DNA of 64,000 nucleotides from Halomarina rubra (GCF_023699475.1 NZ_JALXFV010000003.1:195873-259872); one strand, 5' to 3'; shown: positions 49,355 through 58,282, numbered from the stretch's first letter. The notes: generated from the letters alone by a model not told the origin. Translations and numbers: made by a program.

Positions 49355-52300
49355 ATGAGTACCGAACAACGAGACACCACGAACGAACCGACACCGCTGC
49401 CACGCGTCCCGACCGTCGAGGACCCGACCCACGAGACGCCGTTGACCGAGGACTTCGAACCCGGCACGGCCAACGACCCGACCGTCCGGGCGACCGACGA
49501 GGTGACCGTCACCGTCGACGGCCACAGCGTCGTCGTCCCGGAGGGCCGGACGCTGATGGACGTCGTCGACGACCTGGAGACCGAGGAGAACGTCCCCGCG
49601 CTCTGTTACTACGACCGCGAGACCGAGGCCGCCGAACACATCGGGCCGCGTTCGGAGTGTCGCACCTGCATGGTCGACACGGAGGAACACGGCACCGTCC
49701 CCGCCTGTTCGTTCCCCGTCGAGGAGGGACTGACCGTCCACACCGACGGGGCCGACGCGAGCGAGGCACGGGACGTCAACCTCGACCTGGTCCTCTCGAA
49801 CCACAACCTGCGCTGTACGACGTGTAACGCCAACGGCGACTGCGAGTTGCAGGAGGCATCCATCGAGAACGACGTCTGGGAGCCACGCTACGGCGTGTTC
49901 GACGAGCGCTCGGAGTACGAACCGCTCGACGACACCTCCTCGTTCATCCAGATCGACCGCAACAAGTGCATCCTCTGTAACCGCTGTGTCGAGGCGTGCA
50001 ACGACGTGCAGGTCTCCGGCGTCCTGCGCATCGAGAACCACGAGGGCGAACCGCGCATCGCGTTCCAGAACGGCGCGGAGACGATGGCGTCCTCGACGTG
50101 TGTCTCCTGTGGGCACTGTTCGACGGTCTGTCCGACCGGCGCGCTCACCGAGAAACACATGGGTGGCGTGGCGACGCTGCCGATTCCGGGGTTCAACCAG
50201 AAGAACTCCATCGGGAAGAGCTACGACCACGAACCCACCGAGACCACCTCCGAGACCGTCGCGGCCAACCGCGGCCGACTCGACGCCGGCGTCGACCCGA
50301 GCGAGAAGCGAGGGGTCGCCCGCTACATGACGAAGGCCCGACAGAAGGCCGGCGTCTCCGTGAAGGACGCCGGCAAGAAGGCGTGGCAGCAGGTCGAACA
50401 CGCCGCGGAGGACGTCGCGGCGAGCACGATGCCCGAGGGCGTCCTGTTCGGCATCGCCGACACGTGGTCGGACCACCAGTGGAAGAAGGTCGACAAGACC
50501 GAGACGACCTGTGGCTACTGCGCCGTGGGCTGTCGGTTCGACGTCTACACGAAAGACGACGACTTCCTCGCCGTCCAGCCGACCGAAGCCGAGAACGCCC
50601 CGGCCAACGACTTCTCGACGTGCGTGAAGGGGAAGTTCGGCTACGAGTTCGTCGACGACGAGGCCCGACTGGAGAAGCCGCTCGTCCGCATCAGCGAGGA
50701 GCGCCCGCTGCCGGCGGGCCAGAAAGAGTCCGAGGAGTACCCCGGCTTCCGCGAGGTGTCGTGGGACGAGGCGCTGGACGTCGTCGCCGACGGCCTGCAG
50801 GACATCCGCTCGGAGACCGGCCCCGACTCGCTGGCGTGTTTCGCCTCCTCGAAGGGGACCAATGAGGAGGCGTACCTCGTCCAGAAGTTCGCTCGCAGCG
50901 TCGTCGGGACGAAGAACATCGACAACTGCGCGCGGCTCTGTCACTCCTCGACGGTCGCGGCGCTCCAGCAGACCGTCGGTTACGGCGCGATGACCAACCG
51001 CATCAACGAGGACATCGCCGAGGCCGACGCCTACCTCATCACCGGGTCGAACACCACCGAGTCCCACCCGGTGCTGTCGACGCGCATCAAGCAGAACCTC
51101 CGCGACGGCGCGGAGCTGTACGTCTTCGACCCCCGGAAGGTCGAGATCGCCGAACACGCCACCCAGTACGCCCGGACGAAGCCGGGCTACGACGTGGCGT
51201 GGCTGAACGGCCTGACACGATACGTCATCGAACACGACCTCCACGACCGGGCGTTCATCGAGGAGCGCACGAAGAACTTCGAGGAGCTGAAAGAGAAGAT
51301 CGAACCGTTCACGCCCGAGGAGGTCGAACGGCTCGCGGGCGTCTCCCCCGAGGAACTGGAGACGGCCGCCCGCGCCATCGCCGAGGCCGACAAGGTCGTG
51401 TTCGGGTGGGCGATGGGGATGACCCAGCACGCCCACGGGACGCAGAACTGTCTGGCCCTCGCCAACCTCGCGCTCGTGACGGGCAACGTCGGCAAGCAGG
51501 GTGCGGGGCTCTCGCCGTTCCGCGGGCAGAACAACGTCCAGGGCGGTGGCGGCGACATGGGGACGCTCCCGACGAGTCTGCCGGGCTACCAGGACCTCAC
51601 CGACCCCGACGTGCTCGACAAGTTCGAAGACGAGTGGGGCGTCCGCCCGCCCGACGAGGAGGGCCTGAAGGTGCCCCAGGTGTTCGACGAGGCGCTCGAG
51701 GGCAACGTCGAGGGGATGTACATCGTCGGGGAGAACCCGGCGCTGTCGGAACCCGACATCGACCACGCCACGCAGGCACTGGAGGAGTTGTCGTTCCTCG
51801 TCGTCCAGGACATCTTCATGACCGAGACGGCGGAGTTCGCCGACGTCATCCTGCCGGCGGCGACGTTCCCCGAGAAGGACGGCACGTTCACCAACACCGA
51901 ACGGCGCGTCCAGCGCGTCCGCAAGGCGATGAACGCGCCCGGGGAGGCACGCACGGACATGGACATCCTCTGTGACCTCGCGGGCCGGTTCGGTCACGAG
52001 TGGGACTACGACTCCTCGGCGGACGTGATGGACGAGATATCGCGGCTCGTCCCCATCTACGGCGGGATGAGCCACGACCGTCTGGACGACCTCGGCGGCA
52101 TCCAGTGGCCCTGCTGGGACGACGAACACCCCGGCACCGACTTCCTCTACGAGGAGGAGTTCAACTTCGACGACGGTCTCGCACGGTTCGTCCCCGCCGA
52201 CATGGGGAAACCCGGCGAACTCCCGGACGAGGAGTTCCCGCTGACGATGACCAGCGGTCGGGTGCTGTACCACTGGCACACCGGGACGCTCACCCGCCGT

Positions 52301-52636
52301 GTCGAGGGACTGATGCACCACGTCGGCGAGAGCTTCGTCGAACTCCACCCGACGACCGCCGAGCGTCTCGGCGTCGCCGACGGCGAGTACGTCCGCGTCA
52401 CCTCGAAGCGCGGCGACATCGTCGTGAAGGCGGAGGTGACCGACCGCGTCGGGGAGGGCGTCGTCTTCGTCCCGATGCACTTCGCGGCGGGCGCGGTCAA
52501 CAAACTCACCCAGGAGAAGTTCGACCCCCAGAGCGGCATCCCCGAGTACAAGGTCGCCAGCGTCCGTGTCGACGCGCTCGGTCCAGAGCCCGACGAGGAC
52601 CCGTTCGACTCGACGGCCGTGGCGGGCGACGACTGA
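49355..52636 (+). CDS. fdhA: formate dehydrogenase alpha subunit (Mo/W-bisPGD, NuoG-like N-terminus)
   Basis: A 1093-residue molybdenum enzyme. Residues 45-130 are a 2Fe-2S ferredoxin-like domain; Cys/His ligands and two 4Fe-4S ferredoxin sites (Cys-Ile-Leu-Cys-Asn-Arg-Cys, and Cys-Val-Ser-Cys-Gly-His-Cys) extend to about 270. After a helical linker, Cys386-Gly-Tyr-Cys-Ala-Val-Gly-Cys binds the cluster of the catalytic domain, and Cys529 in Ala-Arg-Leu-Cys-His-Ser-Ser is the metal ligand, so it is a Cys and not a Sec enzyme. His530 follows as expected. A molybdopterin dinucleotide-binding domain ends the chain. It oxidises formate; the electron acceptor is uncertain. Confidence 0.92.
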   Translation: MSTEQRDTTNEPTPLPRVPTVEDPTHETPLTEDFEPGTANDPTVRATDEVTVTVDGHSVVVPEGRTLMDVVDDLETEENVPALCYYDRETEAAEHIGPRSECRTCMVDTEEHGTVPACSFPVEEGLTVHTDGADASEARDVNLDLVLSNHNLRCTTCNANGDCELQEASIENDVWEPRYGVFDERSEYEPLDDTSSFIQIDRNKCILCNRCVEACNDVQVSGVLRIENHEGEPRIAFQNGAETMASSTCVSCGHCSTVCPTGALTEKHMGGVATLPIPGFNQKNSIGKSYDHEPTETTSETVAANRGRLDAGVDPSEKRGVARYMTKARQKAGVSVKDAGKKAWQQVEHAAEDVAASTMPEGVLFGIADTWSDHQWKKVDKTETTCGYCAVGCRFDVYTKDDDFLAVQPTEAENAPANDFSTCVKGKFGYEFVDDEARLEKPLVRISEERPLPAGQKESEEYPGFREVSWDEALDVVADGLQDIRSETGPDSLACFASSKGTNEEAYLVQKFARSVVGTKNIDNCARLCHSSTVAALQQTVGYGAMTNRINEDIAEADAYLITGSNTTESHPVLSTRIKQNLRDGAELYVFDPRKVEIAEHATQYARTKPGYDVAWLNGLTRYVIEHDLHDRAFIEERTKNFEELKEKIEPFTPEEVERLAGVSPEELETAARAIAEADKVVFGWAMGMTQHAHGTQNCLALANLALVTGNVGKQGAGLSPFRGQNNVQGGGGDMGTLPTSLPGYQDLTDPDVLDKFEDEWGVRPPDEEGLKVPQVFDEALEGNVEGMYIVGENPALSEPDIDHATQALEELSFLVVQDIFMTETAEFADVILPAATFPEKDGTFTNTERRVQRVRKAMNAPGEARTDMDILCDLAGRFGHEWDYDSSADVMDEISRLVPIYGGMSHDRLDDLGGIQWPCWDDEHPGTDFLYEEEFNFDDGLARFVPADMGKPGELPDEEFPLTMTSGRVLYHWHTGTLTRRVEGLMHHVGESFVELHPTTAERLGVADGEYVRVTSKRGDIVVKAEVTDRVGEGVVFVPMHFAAGAVNKLTQEKFDPQSGIPEYKVASVRVDALGPEPDEDPFDSTAVAGDD

Positions 52637-52974
52637 GGTCGACCGGCGGTACCCCCTTTCGACCGCCCGTCTACACCGTGCGTCACACGAGTAGTACGAT
52701 TCACGCCATAGTATTACGAAATAAACACATCGCACCACGGCGGACGACCCCTCGGTAAACGTTCAGTTTCAGTCATCAAAGATAAGCGACAATACTCATG
52801 GGACTGGCCGACGTTGGTAGCAGTAGCTCGTAAGACATCAGCGCAGAGAAAGGGGTCCGTGGTGGTACACGCCCTTCTTCTCTCCCAGCCGACATAAGCG
52901 TTGGCCCGAGTGGCGACGCCGTCGGCGGGCGGACGGCCGTGTACCGGCGCACACACGGCCTACGAGTCACACCC
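52637..52974. other. 338-nt spacer, no gene assigned; A/T-rich segment and hairpin
   Basis: 52690-52800 is A/T-rich by local standards (agtattacgaaataaacaca, then tcatcaaagataagcgac). A short ORF, MGLADVGSSSS, begins at 52798 but its TATA spacing is poor. A hairpin with arms gagaaagggg/cccttcttctc (about 52847-52883) follows. An ORF on the minus strand (52714-52956) lacks acidic bias. This could hold the fdhA 3' end, a promoter for the HalOD1-like gene and perhaps a small RNA; none is established. Confidence 0.3.
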
Positions 52975-53265
52975 ATGCCAACCGACAACGCACCCTGTGA
53001 CTGGGAGTCGACGGTGGTCGTCGTCCACGAGTGGGGCGGCGACGTGCCGCTGGAACGCTCGATAGCGAGCGGCATCGTCGACCTCGGTCCACCGACCCCG
53101 CCTCGCCCCGCCGCCGACGAGTCCGAGCGCGTCCGGACCATCGACGGCGTGTTCTCCAGCACCCACCGCCTCGGCGGCGAACTCTCCCTGCGGTACGCCG
53201 GCTACGACGTCACCGTCAAGAGCAACGGCGTCGTCCACATCGAGGGCCCGCCCGGCCGGACGTGA
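52975..53265 (+). CDS. HalOD1-like output-domain protein
   Basis: A 96-residue protein starting MPTDNAPCDWESTVVVVHEW at the ATG at 52975. Residues 17-93 look like the haloarchaeal output domain found after receiver modules: Pro-Leu-Glu-Arg-Ser-Ile, a Leu-Gly-Pro-Pro turn, Ile-Asp-Gly-Val-Phe, and the closing Leu-Arg-Tyr-Ala-Gly-Tyr-Asp-Val-Thr-Val-Lys-Ser-Asn-Gly-Val. Stand-alone copies are frequent in haloarchaea and are thought to be regulatory, but their partners are unknown. It lies between fdhA and mobA on the same strand and may be co-expressed. Confidence 0.7.
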   Translation: MPTDNAPCDWESTVVVVHEWGGDVPLERSIASGIVDLGPPTPPRPAADESERVRTIDGVFSSTHRLGGELSLRYAGYDVTVKSNGVVHIEGPPGRT

Positions 53266-53335
53266 GCGCGACGACGGCGGTCCCCGGACCCGCGGCCGCC
53301 GAGTGACTTTCCCTCGGGGGCGCGAACACACGACC

Positions 53336-53947
53336 ATGCCAGCAGCCGTGATTCTCGCGGGCGGGCGGTCGACGCGCTTCGGCGAGACCGACAAGGCCGT
53401 CGCACCGCTCGCGGGCGTCCCGATGGTCCGACGGGTCGCCGACCGCCTCGAACCGGTCGCCGACACGCTCGTCGTCAACTGCCGGGCCGACCAGCGCGAG
53501 GCCGTCGCCGCGGCGATGGCGGACTCCCCACTTCCCGTCACCTACGCCGTCGACCCCGACCCCGACGAGGGGCCGATGGCCGGCATCCGCACCGGTCTTC
53601 GGGCCGTCGACGACGAGTACGCGTTCGTCTGCGCCTGCGACATGCCGTTTCTCGACTCCGGCGTCGTCGACCTGCTCGTCGAGCGTGCACAGGGCCACGA
53701 CGCCGCCGTCCCGAAACTCGACGACGGCTGGTACCAGACGACCCACGCCGTCTACCGGGCCGACGCGATGGCCGACGCCTGCGACCGGGCGCTGGCGCGC
53801 GACGCCCACAAGATACTCGCGCCGCTGGAGGAGTTGGACTGGGTCGTCGTCGAGGAGGACGCGGTCCGTGCCCGCGGGTCGGTCGAGACGTTCGAGAACC
53901 TCAACACCCGCGAGGAGTTCGAGCGGGCGGCGAAGCGGTTCTCCTAA
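53336..53947 (+). CDS. mobA: molybdenum cofactor guanylyltransferase
   Basis: A 203-residue nucleotidyltransferase starting MPAAVILAGGRSTRFGETDK; the GTP loop Leu-Ala-Gly-Gly-Arg-Ser-Thr-Arg-Phe-Gly is at 7-16 with Lys20. Cys-Asp-Met-Pro-Phe-Leu near 100 is the metal/nucleotide strand, and Asp-Glu-Gly-Pro-Met-Ala-Gly-Ile near 79-86 closes the site. MobA adds GMP to molybdopterin, giving the dinucleotide cofactor needed by enzymes such as the neighbouring formate dehydrogenase. Its end overlaps the convergent yqeC-like gene by four bases. Confidence 0.9.
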   Translation: MPAAVILAGGRSTRFGETDKAVAPLAGVPMVRRVADRLEPVADTLVVNCRADQREAVAAAMADSPLPVTYAVDPDPDEGPMAGIRTGLRAVDDEYAFVCACDMPFLDSGVVDLLVERAQGHDAAVPKLDDGWYQTTHAVYRADAMADACDRALARDAHKILAPLEELDWVVVEEDAVRARGSVETFENLNTREEFERAAKRFS

Positions 53948-54678
53948 ACCGTCTCCACCAGTCGCCCCTCGCGTAGACACGTCAGCGCGACGTACGGCAC
54001 CGAGCAGCGGTCGTGGATCTCCTCGGCGATCTCGCGGGCGACGCCCTCCCACTCCTCGTCGTCGACCTTGTTGAGCGTCGGAACGACCTGCGCGCCCGTC
54101 GGGACGCGCTTGCGCCCGCCGCGCTCGCTGGCGAGCACTCGGGCGACGTGGACCGGTTCGACGGTGTCGCCGAGGTCGAGGTCGGCGACGTCGGCGACCA
54201 GTTCGGGGCGGTGGACGTGCTCGTCGGTGAGCGGTTCGCCGACGACCTGGACGCTCGCCAGCGCGACGACCGACGTGGTGCTGTCCGGGAGCTGCGGTTC
54301 GCGCTCGGCGGGCGCTTTGAACGAGCGATTGCGTGCGCCGTCGGCCTTGACGAGCACCGGGTCGTCGGCCGCCGCCGCGATGGCGTCGACCGTCTCCGTG
54401 TCGTAGCCCGCGTATCGCGGGTCGTCGGGGGCGGCGCGCTCCGGGACGAGACCCAGCGGTCGTTCCTCGCGGTCGTGCAGGGCCGCCACGGGGTCGGACG
54501 TGACGGCGACGGGCATCTTCTCGTCGAAGACGGGGATGCGGACGCTCGCGGTGACGAGCGCGGGGTGGCGCTCGGCGAGTCGCCAGAGCGTCGTCTTCTT
54601 GCCGCCCGCGCCGACGACGCAGACGACGGGCGTCCGGTCGTCCTCGCGCGTCGCGCCGAGGGCCGTCGAGAGGTCCAT
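53944..54678 (-). CDS. yqeC: YqeC-like molybdenum hydroxylase accessory protein
   Basis: A 244-residue protein with the P-loop Val-Gly-Ala-Gly-Gly-Lys-Lys-Thr-Thr at 22-30, close to the VGAGGKTT opening of YqeC proteins. Val-Lys-Ala-Asp-Gly-Ala near 110-115 (the conserved E/K-A-D-G-A turn) and Asn-Lys-Val-Asp near 202 follow. Family members assist maturation of selenium-dependent or other molybdenum hydroxylases. It overlaps the convergent mobA end by 4 nt. It is grouped here with formate dehydrogenase and mobA, which suggests a role in the same cofactor system. Confidence 0.82.
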   Translation of the reverse strand: MDLSTALGATREDDRTPVVCVVGAGGKKTTLWRLAERHPALVTASVRIPVFDEKMPVAVTSDPVAALHDREERPLGLVPERAAPDDPRYAGYDTETVDAIAAAADDPVLVKADGARNRSFKAPAEREPQLPDSTTSVVALASVQVVGEPLTDEHVHRPELVADVADLDLGDTVEPVHVARVLASERGGRKRVPTGAQVVPTLNKVDDEEWEGVAREIAEEIHDRCSVPYVALTCLREGRLVETV

Positions 54679-54792
54679 GGCGGGAGTGCTCGGGGCGAGC
54701 GGTTAGGCGTGTCGCCGGGCGTGACGGGAACGCCGTCGCTCGGCGGTCGTGAAAACGTGAAGATGCCGCGAGCGTTCGCGTGACGCCCGGCG

Positions 54793-55383
54793 TTACTTGC
54801 CGCGGTGGTCGTTCGCGCTGATGGACGGTCGGACCTTCTCGGCGCCGGTGCCGCGGTTGTTGAGCCCGCGACCCTTCTGGCCGGCGGCGGTCTTGCCGCG
54901 GAACGCGCGACCCTTCTGGGAGTCCGCACAGATCCAGTTGAGGTCGTCGTCGTTCTCGATAGCGGGGTGGTTGGGGTCGAGGAGGATCACCTCGAACCAC
55001 TTCTGCGAGCCGTCCTCGCCGACCCAGTAGCTGTTGAGGACGCGCAGGTTGCGGTAGCGGCGCTGGGAACGCTCCTCGGCGATGCGCTGGAGGTTCTTGT
55101 TCCGGGTGATCTTGTTGACACCCTGGCGCTTCGACCGGCGACCGGCCTTGAAGCGCTGTTTGCGCGCGCCGCCCTTGCGGACGGAGACGCGGGCGACGAC
55201 GACGCCCTGTTTCGCCTTGTATCCCAGTTCGCGGGCGCGGTCGAGACGGGTGGGGCGCTCGACGCGCTCGATAGCGCCCTGACGTCGCCACTCCTGCTGT
55301 CGCTGCCACTGCAGCTCTGCGAGCTTCCCCTCCTTCGGGGTCTCCCAGGCTTCCTTGATGTGTGAGTAGAAGCTTCGTGCCAT
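54793..55383 (-). CDS. rpl15e: 50S ribosomal protein L15e
   Basis: A 196-residue archaeal/eukaryotic-type ribosomal protein. It starts MARSFYSHIKEAWETPKEGK and is strongly basic, unlike its neighbours, as expected for rRNA binding. Tyr-Lys-Ala-Lys-Gln-Gly-Val-Val-Val-Ala-Arg, Gly-Arg-Arg-Ser-Lys-Arg, Arg-Val-Leu-Asn-Ser-Tyr-Trp-Val-Gly and the Gly-Lys-Thr-Ala-Ala-Gly-Gln-Lys-Gly-Arg-Gly C-terminal segment are all L15e hallmarks. The chain is complete. The start ATG is at 55383. It probably has its own promoter in the 180-nt region upstream. Confidence 0.96.
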   Translation of the reverse strand: MARSFYSHIKEAWETPKEGKLAELQWQRQQEWRRQGAIERVERPTRLDRARELGYKAKQGVVVARVSVRKGGARKQRFKAGRRSKRQGVNKITRNKNLQRIAEERSQRRYRNLRVLNSYWVGEDGSQKWFEVILLDPNHPAIENDDDLNWICADSQKGRAFRGKTAAGQKGRGLNNRGTGAEKVRPSISANDHRGK

Positions 55384-55563
55384 TGGTTTCACCGACGGGC
55401 GTTGGCGGTTCAGTCGGAACGCGACTCCGTCAGAGTCACGTCGACCACATTCCGGCCTGCCGTAGCAGGTGCCCACTGGTGCCCGTCCGTCCAGCGAGTT
55501 GTCCGAGCTACTTCCGTGGCCTACTTGAGGGCTTCGAAGCCCCACGAGCGAGCGTGTCGCGTG
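55384..55563 (-). promoter_or_regulatory. 180-nt hairpin-rich leader region upstream of rpl15e
   Basis: Three inverted repeats are visible: GACTC (55423-55427) with GAGTC (55433-55437), CCTGC (55456-55460) with GCAGG (55465-55469), and the perfect 14-bp palindrome GGGCTTCGAAGCCC (55529-55542). The last lies 21 nt past the stop of the APC permease gene and may end that transcript; the others could form an L15e mRNA leader. No open reading frame or tRNA cloverleaf was found. Confidence 0.4.
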
Positions 55564-57747
55564 TCAGAACACGACACGTTCGAGCAGTCGTTTGACGACG
55601 CCCGGCCGCCGGGACTCGTGAGGGAACACCGTGAGCTCCGTGCAGACCGGTGGGCTGGCGGGGTCGCGGTCGAACAGCGCTCCCCGGAGTCGGTGGTCGA
55701 CGCCGCGGCGGACGACGATGTCCGGGGCGGCCGGTCCGCCACCGTCGGTGCGAAACGGCGTGGCGACGACCGGAGACGAGCAGAGCGCGGCCAGTTCCTC
55801 CTGGTAGGCGGTCAGCGTCCCCACGGCGCGTTCGGGCGGGTCGGCCGTCGCGCCGAACCGGAAGACCACCTGGCCGCCGTTCGCTCCCGCGATGGCGTCC
55901 GCGACACCGACGGTGCCGGGGTCGAACGGACCGTCGTCGCTCTCCAGCACGACCGTCCGGGGCGTGTCGTAGCCACGGTTCTCGACGAGGACGACGTCAC
56001 ACGGCGCGTGGCGGACGACCCAATCGATCGGGTCGCCGACGACACGCGAACGCAGTCGAAGCCGTTCGTGCTCGGCGACGACGGTGTCGACGCTCCGGTC
56101 GGCCGCGTGGTTGACGACGGCGTGTTTGGTGTCGTGACTGACGATTTCACCCGTCTCGACCGGTACGTCGAGGTCGGCGGCGAGCGCGGCGATGCGTGAC
56201 TCGAAGGCAAGGTCCGACGACGACTGTGCGGTCGCCGTCTCGTCGAGCGGTGCCTGGTCCGGGACCTCTTCGAAACGGACGACCTCGACCCGACCACCCC
56301 GTCCGCGGACGAGGTCGGCGGCGAGGCGGACGAGTGCTGCTTCGCGGTCGGTCGAGTGCTGTCGGGTGAGCGCGACGAGCACCTCGGGTGCGCCGTCGTC
56401 CGCGACGACCGCTTCGGTCGCGTCGAGCGCGTCTCGACCGACTTTTCGCCGGACGATGTCCGTCGCCGCTCCCTCGCGGTGGACGCGAGGGCGAGCGTAG
56501 AGGACGTACCACGCCACGCTCCCGAGGACGATGAGGAGCGCGCCGACGAGCGGGACCGTCCCCATCTGTGTGAGCAGGAGAAGGCCGCTCAGTACGCCGA
56601 ACCCCTGTATCCAGGGGTAGAACGGTGACTCGAACTCGGGATCGTACGTCGCGCTCCCTTCCCGGAAGGCGACGACGGCGGCGTTGACGAGGACGAACAC
56701 GAGCAACTGGAACGCGCTCGCGAGCTTCGCGATGTCGAGGATGGGGACGAACGCGATGAGCGCGAGCATCACCACGCCAGTGACGGTGATGGCCTGTGTC
56801 GGCGTGCCGAACCGGTCGTGGATAGACCCCAGCGACGGCGGGGCGAGGCGGTCGCGACTCATCGCGAAGGGGTAGCGCGACGACGAGAGGATGCCGGCGT
56901 TGGCCGTCGAGACCAGTGCGAGCATCGCCGCGCCGACGACGGCCCACAGACCGAACGTCCCGAGCGTGACTTCGGCGGCCTCCGCGACCGGCGTCTCCGA
57001 GCCGGCGACGGTGCCGGGGTCGGTGACGCCGACGATGACCGCCACGATGCCGACGTACAGCAGCGTCGTGAACACGAGCGAGCCGAGGATACCGAGCGGG
57101 ATGTTCCGACCGGGGTTCTCCACCTCCTCGGCGACGCTCGCCACCTTCGTCACCCCCGCGTACGAGACGAAGACGAGACCGGTCGCGGCGAGCAGGCCAC
57201 CCAGCCCGTCGGTGAGGAACGGCTGGAAGTTGGCCTGTTCGACGCTCCCGGCGCTGCCGACGACGAACCACGACAGCGCCGCCAGCATGGCGACGACGAT
57301 GACGACCTGCAGTCGCCCGGTCTGTTTCGCGCCGAGTAGATTGACGACGACGAGCACGGCGGCCAACCCGAGCGCGACCGGTTGAACCGGCAGGTCGAAC
57401 AGGAGAACGAGGTACGGAACGCCACCGACGAGCGCCAGCGCGCTCTTGAACGACAGCGAGAACCACGTCCCGATACCGGCGATGGTCCCGAGGAGCGGTC
57501 CCATCCCGCGTTCGATGAAGATGTAGGTCCCGCCCGCCTCGGGCATCGCCGTCGCCATCTCGGACTTCGAGAGCGCAGCGGGGACCACGAGCAGACCCGC
57601 CAGCAGGTAGGCGACGACGACGGCGGGTCCGGCGACGCTCAACGCCAGTGCTGGCAGGATGAAGATGCCGCTCCCTACCATCGCGCCGACGCTGATGGCG
57701 AGGACCGCACCGAGTCCGAGGTCTCGTTCGAGGGTCTTGCCCGTCAT
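55564..57747 (-). CDS. APC-family amino acid permease with fused Usp-like domains
   Basis: A 727-residue fusion. Residues 1-430 hold about 12 hydrophobic helices with the APC signature Ile-Ser-Val-Gly-Ala-Met-Val-Gly-Ser-Gly-Ile-Phe-Ile-Leu-Pro near 18-32 and Glu-Ala-Gly-Gly-Thr-Tyr-Ile-Phe near 70. Residues 440-727 hold two alpha/beta domains of UspA type (Glu-Val-Leu-Val-Ala-Leu-Thr-Arg, Asp-Val-Val-Leu-Val-Glu-Asn-Arg-Gly-Tyr), probably cytosolic nucleotide-binding regulators. The TrkA-N gene upstream overlaps its start by 4 nt (ATGA). It may import amino acids under energy or stress control. Confidence 0.9.
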   Translation of the reverse strand: MTGKTLERDLGLGAVLAISVGAMVGSGIFILPALALSVAGPAVVVAYLLAGLLVVPAALSKSEMATAMPEAGGTYIFIERGMGPLLGTIAGIGTWFSLSFKSALALVGGVPYLVLLFDLPVQPVALGLAAVLVVVNLLGAKQTGRLQVVIVVAMLAALSWFVVGSAGSVEQANFQPFLTDGLGGLLAATGLVFVSYAGVTKVASVAEEVENPGRNIPLGILGSLVFTTLLYVGIVAVIVGVTDPGTVAGSETPVAEAAEVTLGTFGLWAVVGAAMLALVSTANAGILSSSRYPFAMSRDRLAPPSLGSIHDRFGTPTQAITVTGVVMLALIAFVPILDIAKLASAFQLLVFVLVNAAVVAFREGSATYDPEFESPFYPWIQGFGVLSGLLLLTQMGTVPLVGALLIVLGSVAWYVLYARPRVHREGAATDIVRRKVGRDALDATEAVVADDGAPEVLVALTRQHSTDREAALVRLAADLVRGRGGRVEVVRFEEVPDQAPLDETATAQSSSDLAFESRIAALAADLDVPVETGEIVSHDTKHAVVNHAADRSVDTVVAEHERLRLRSRVVGDPIDWVVRHAPCDVVLVENRGYDTPRTVVLESDDGPFDPGTVGVADAIAGANGGQVVFRFGATADPPERAVGTLTAYQEELAALCSSPVVATPFRTDGGGPAAPDIVVRRGVDHRLRGALFDRDPASPPVCTELTVFPHESRRPGVVKRLLERVVF

Positions 57748-58205
57748 CGGAGTCGACTCGCGAGCGCCGTCCCGACGTTCTCCGTGACACAGACCGTCTC
57801 GTAGTCGAGGGATTCGAACGTCTCGACGTGGTCGGGGTCGTTCACGCGGACGACGACTGCCGAGACGCCGAACCGTGCGCGAGCGAGTTGCGCGACGAGT
57901 AGGTTCGCCCGGTCGCTCGTCGTCGCGGCGACGACGGTATCTGCGTCGGCGAGGCCGGCCGCGTCGAGCGTCGACGGGTCGGTCGGGTCACCGTCGACGA
58001 CCGGCACACCGGCGGCTGCGGCCGCAGCGACGACTTTCGGCGTGTCGTCCACGAGGCGGGCGTCGGCACCGTCGGCGAGGAGGCGTTCGACCAGCGAGCG
58101 GCCGACGTGACCGCCACCGACGACGGAGACGGTTCGGCCGTGTTCGGACCCGCTGGGCGGGTCGGACGAGCGACGGATGTCCGGGGTCGATGTCGAAGAC
58201 GTCAT
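57744..58205 (-). CDS. TrkA-N (RCK-like) NAD-binding protein
   Basis: A 153-residue Rossmann protein. A disordered acidic/Ser-rich tail (1-24) precedes Thr-Val-Ser-Val-Val-Gly-Gly-Gly-His-Val-Gly, with the Gly-x-Gly-x-x-Gly dinucleotide loop at 30-35 and Val-Asp-Asp-Thr-Pro after strand 2. No TrkA-C domain follows. Such RCK-N domains sense NAD or ATP and gate potassium or other transporters. It overlaps the APC-Usp gene by 4 nt, so its likely partner is that permease. A minus-strand TATA-like tttttatcg lies about 27 nt before the ATG. Confidence 0.85.
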   Translation of the reverse strand: MTSSTSTPDIRRSSDPPSGSEHGRTVSVVGGGHVGRSLVERLLADGADARLVDDTPKVVAAAAAAGVPVVDGDPTDPSTLDAAGLADADTVVAATTSDRANLLVAQLARARFGVSAVVVRVNDPDHVETFESLDYETVCVTENVGTALASRLR

Positions 58206-58282
58206 CGCCCGGCGTTAGGAGACAGAACGATAAAAACTAGCCCATTTCGAAATCAGAACGAGAAAATAAGAAGCATAATTTG
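58206..58282 (-). promoter_or_regulatory. A/T-rich promoter region of the TrkA-N/APC operon
   Basis: A 77-nt A/T-rich gap. On the minus strand, ctagtttttatcgttctg places a TATA-like element about 27 nt before the TrkA-N ATG. A second A/T stretch, gcaaattatgcttcttattt on the minus strand, sits 45-75 nt away and could be an operator, given the Lrp gene beside it. Confidence 0.45.

Noticed and set aside
49184-52738. 1184-codon open frame on the minus strand opposite fdhA
   Set aside because: It mirrors the real fdhA gene; the long open run comes from GC-rich codons in the third position. The fdhA frame has all cluster and catalytic motifs, and the antisense protein has none.
55529-55542. TTCGAA element as a possible tRNA T-arm
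   Set aside because: It is the centre of a perfect palindrome and no anticodon arm or acceptor stem can be built around it.
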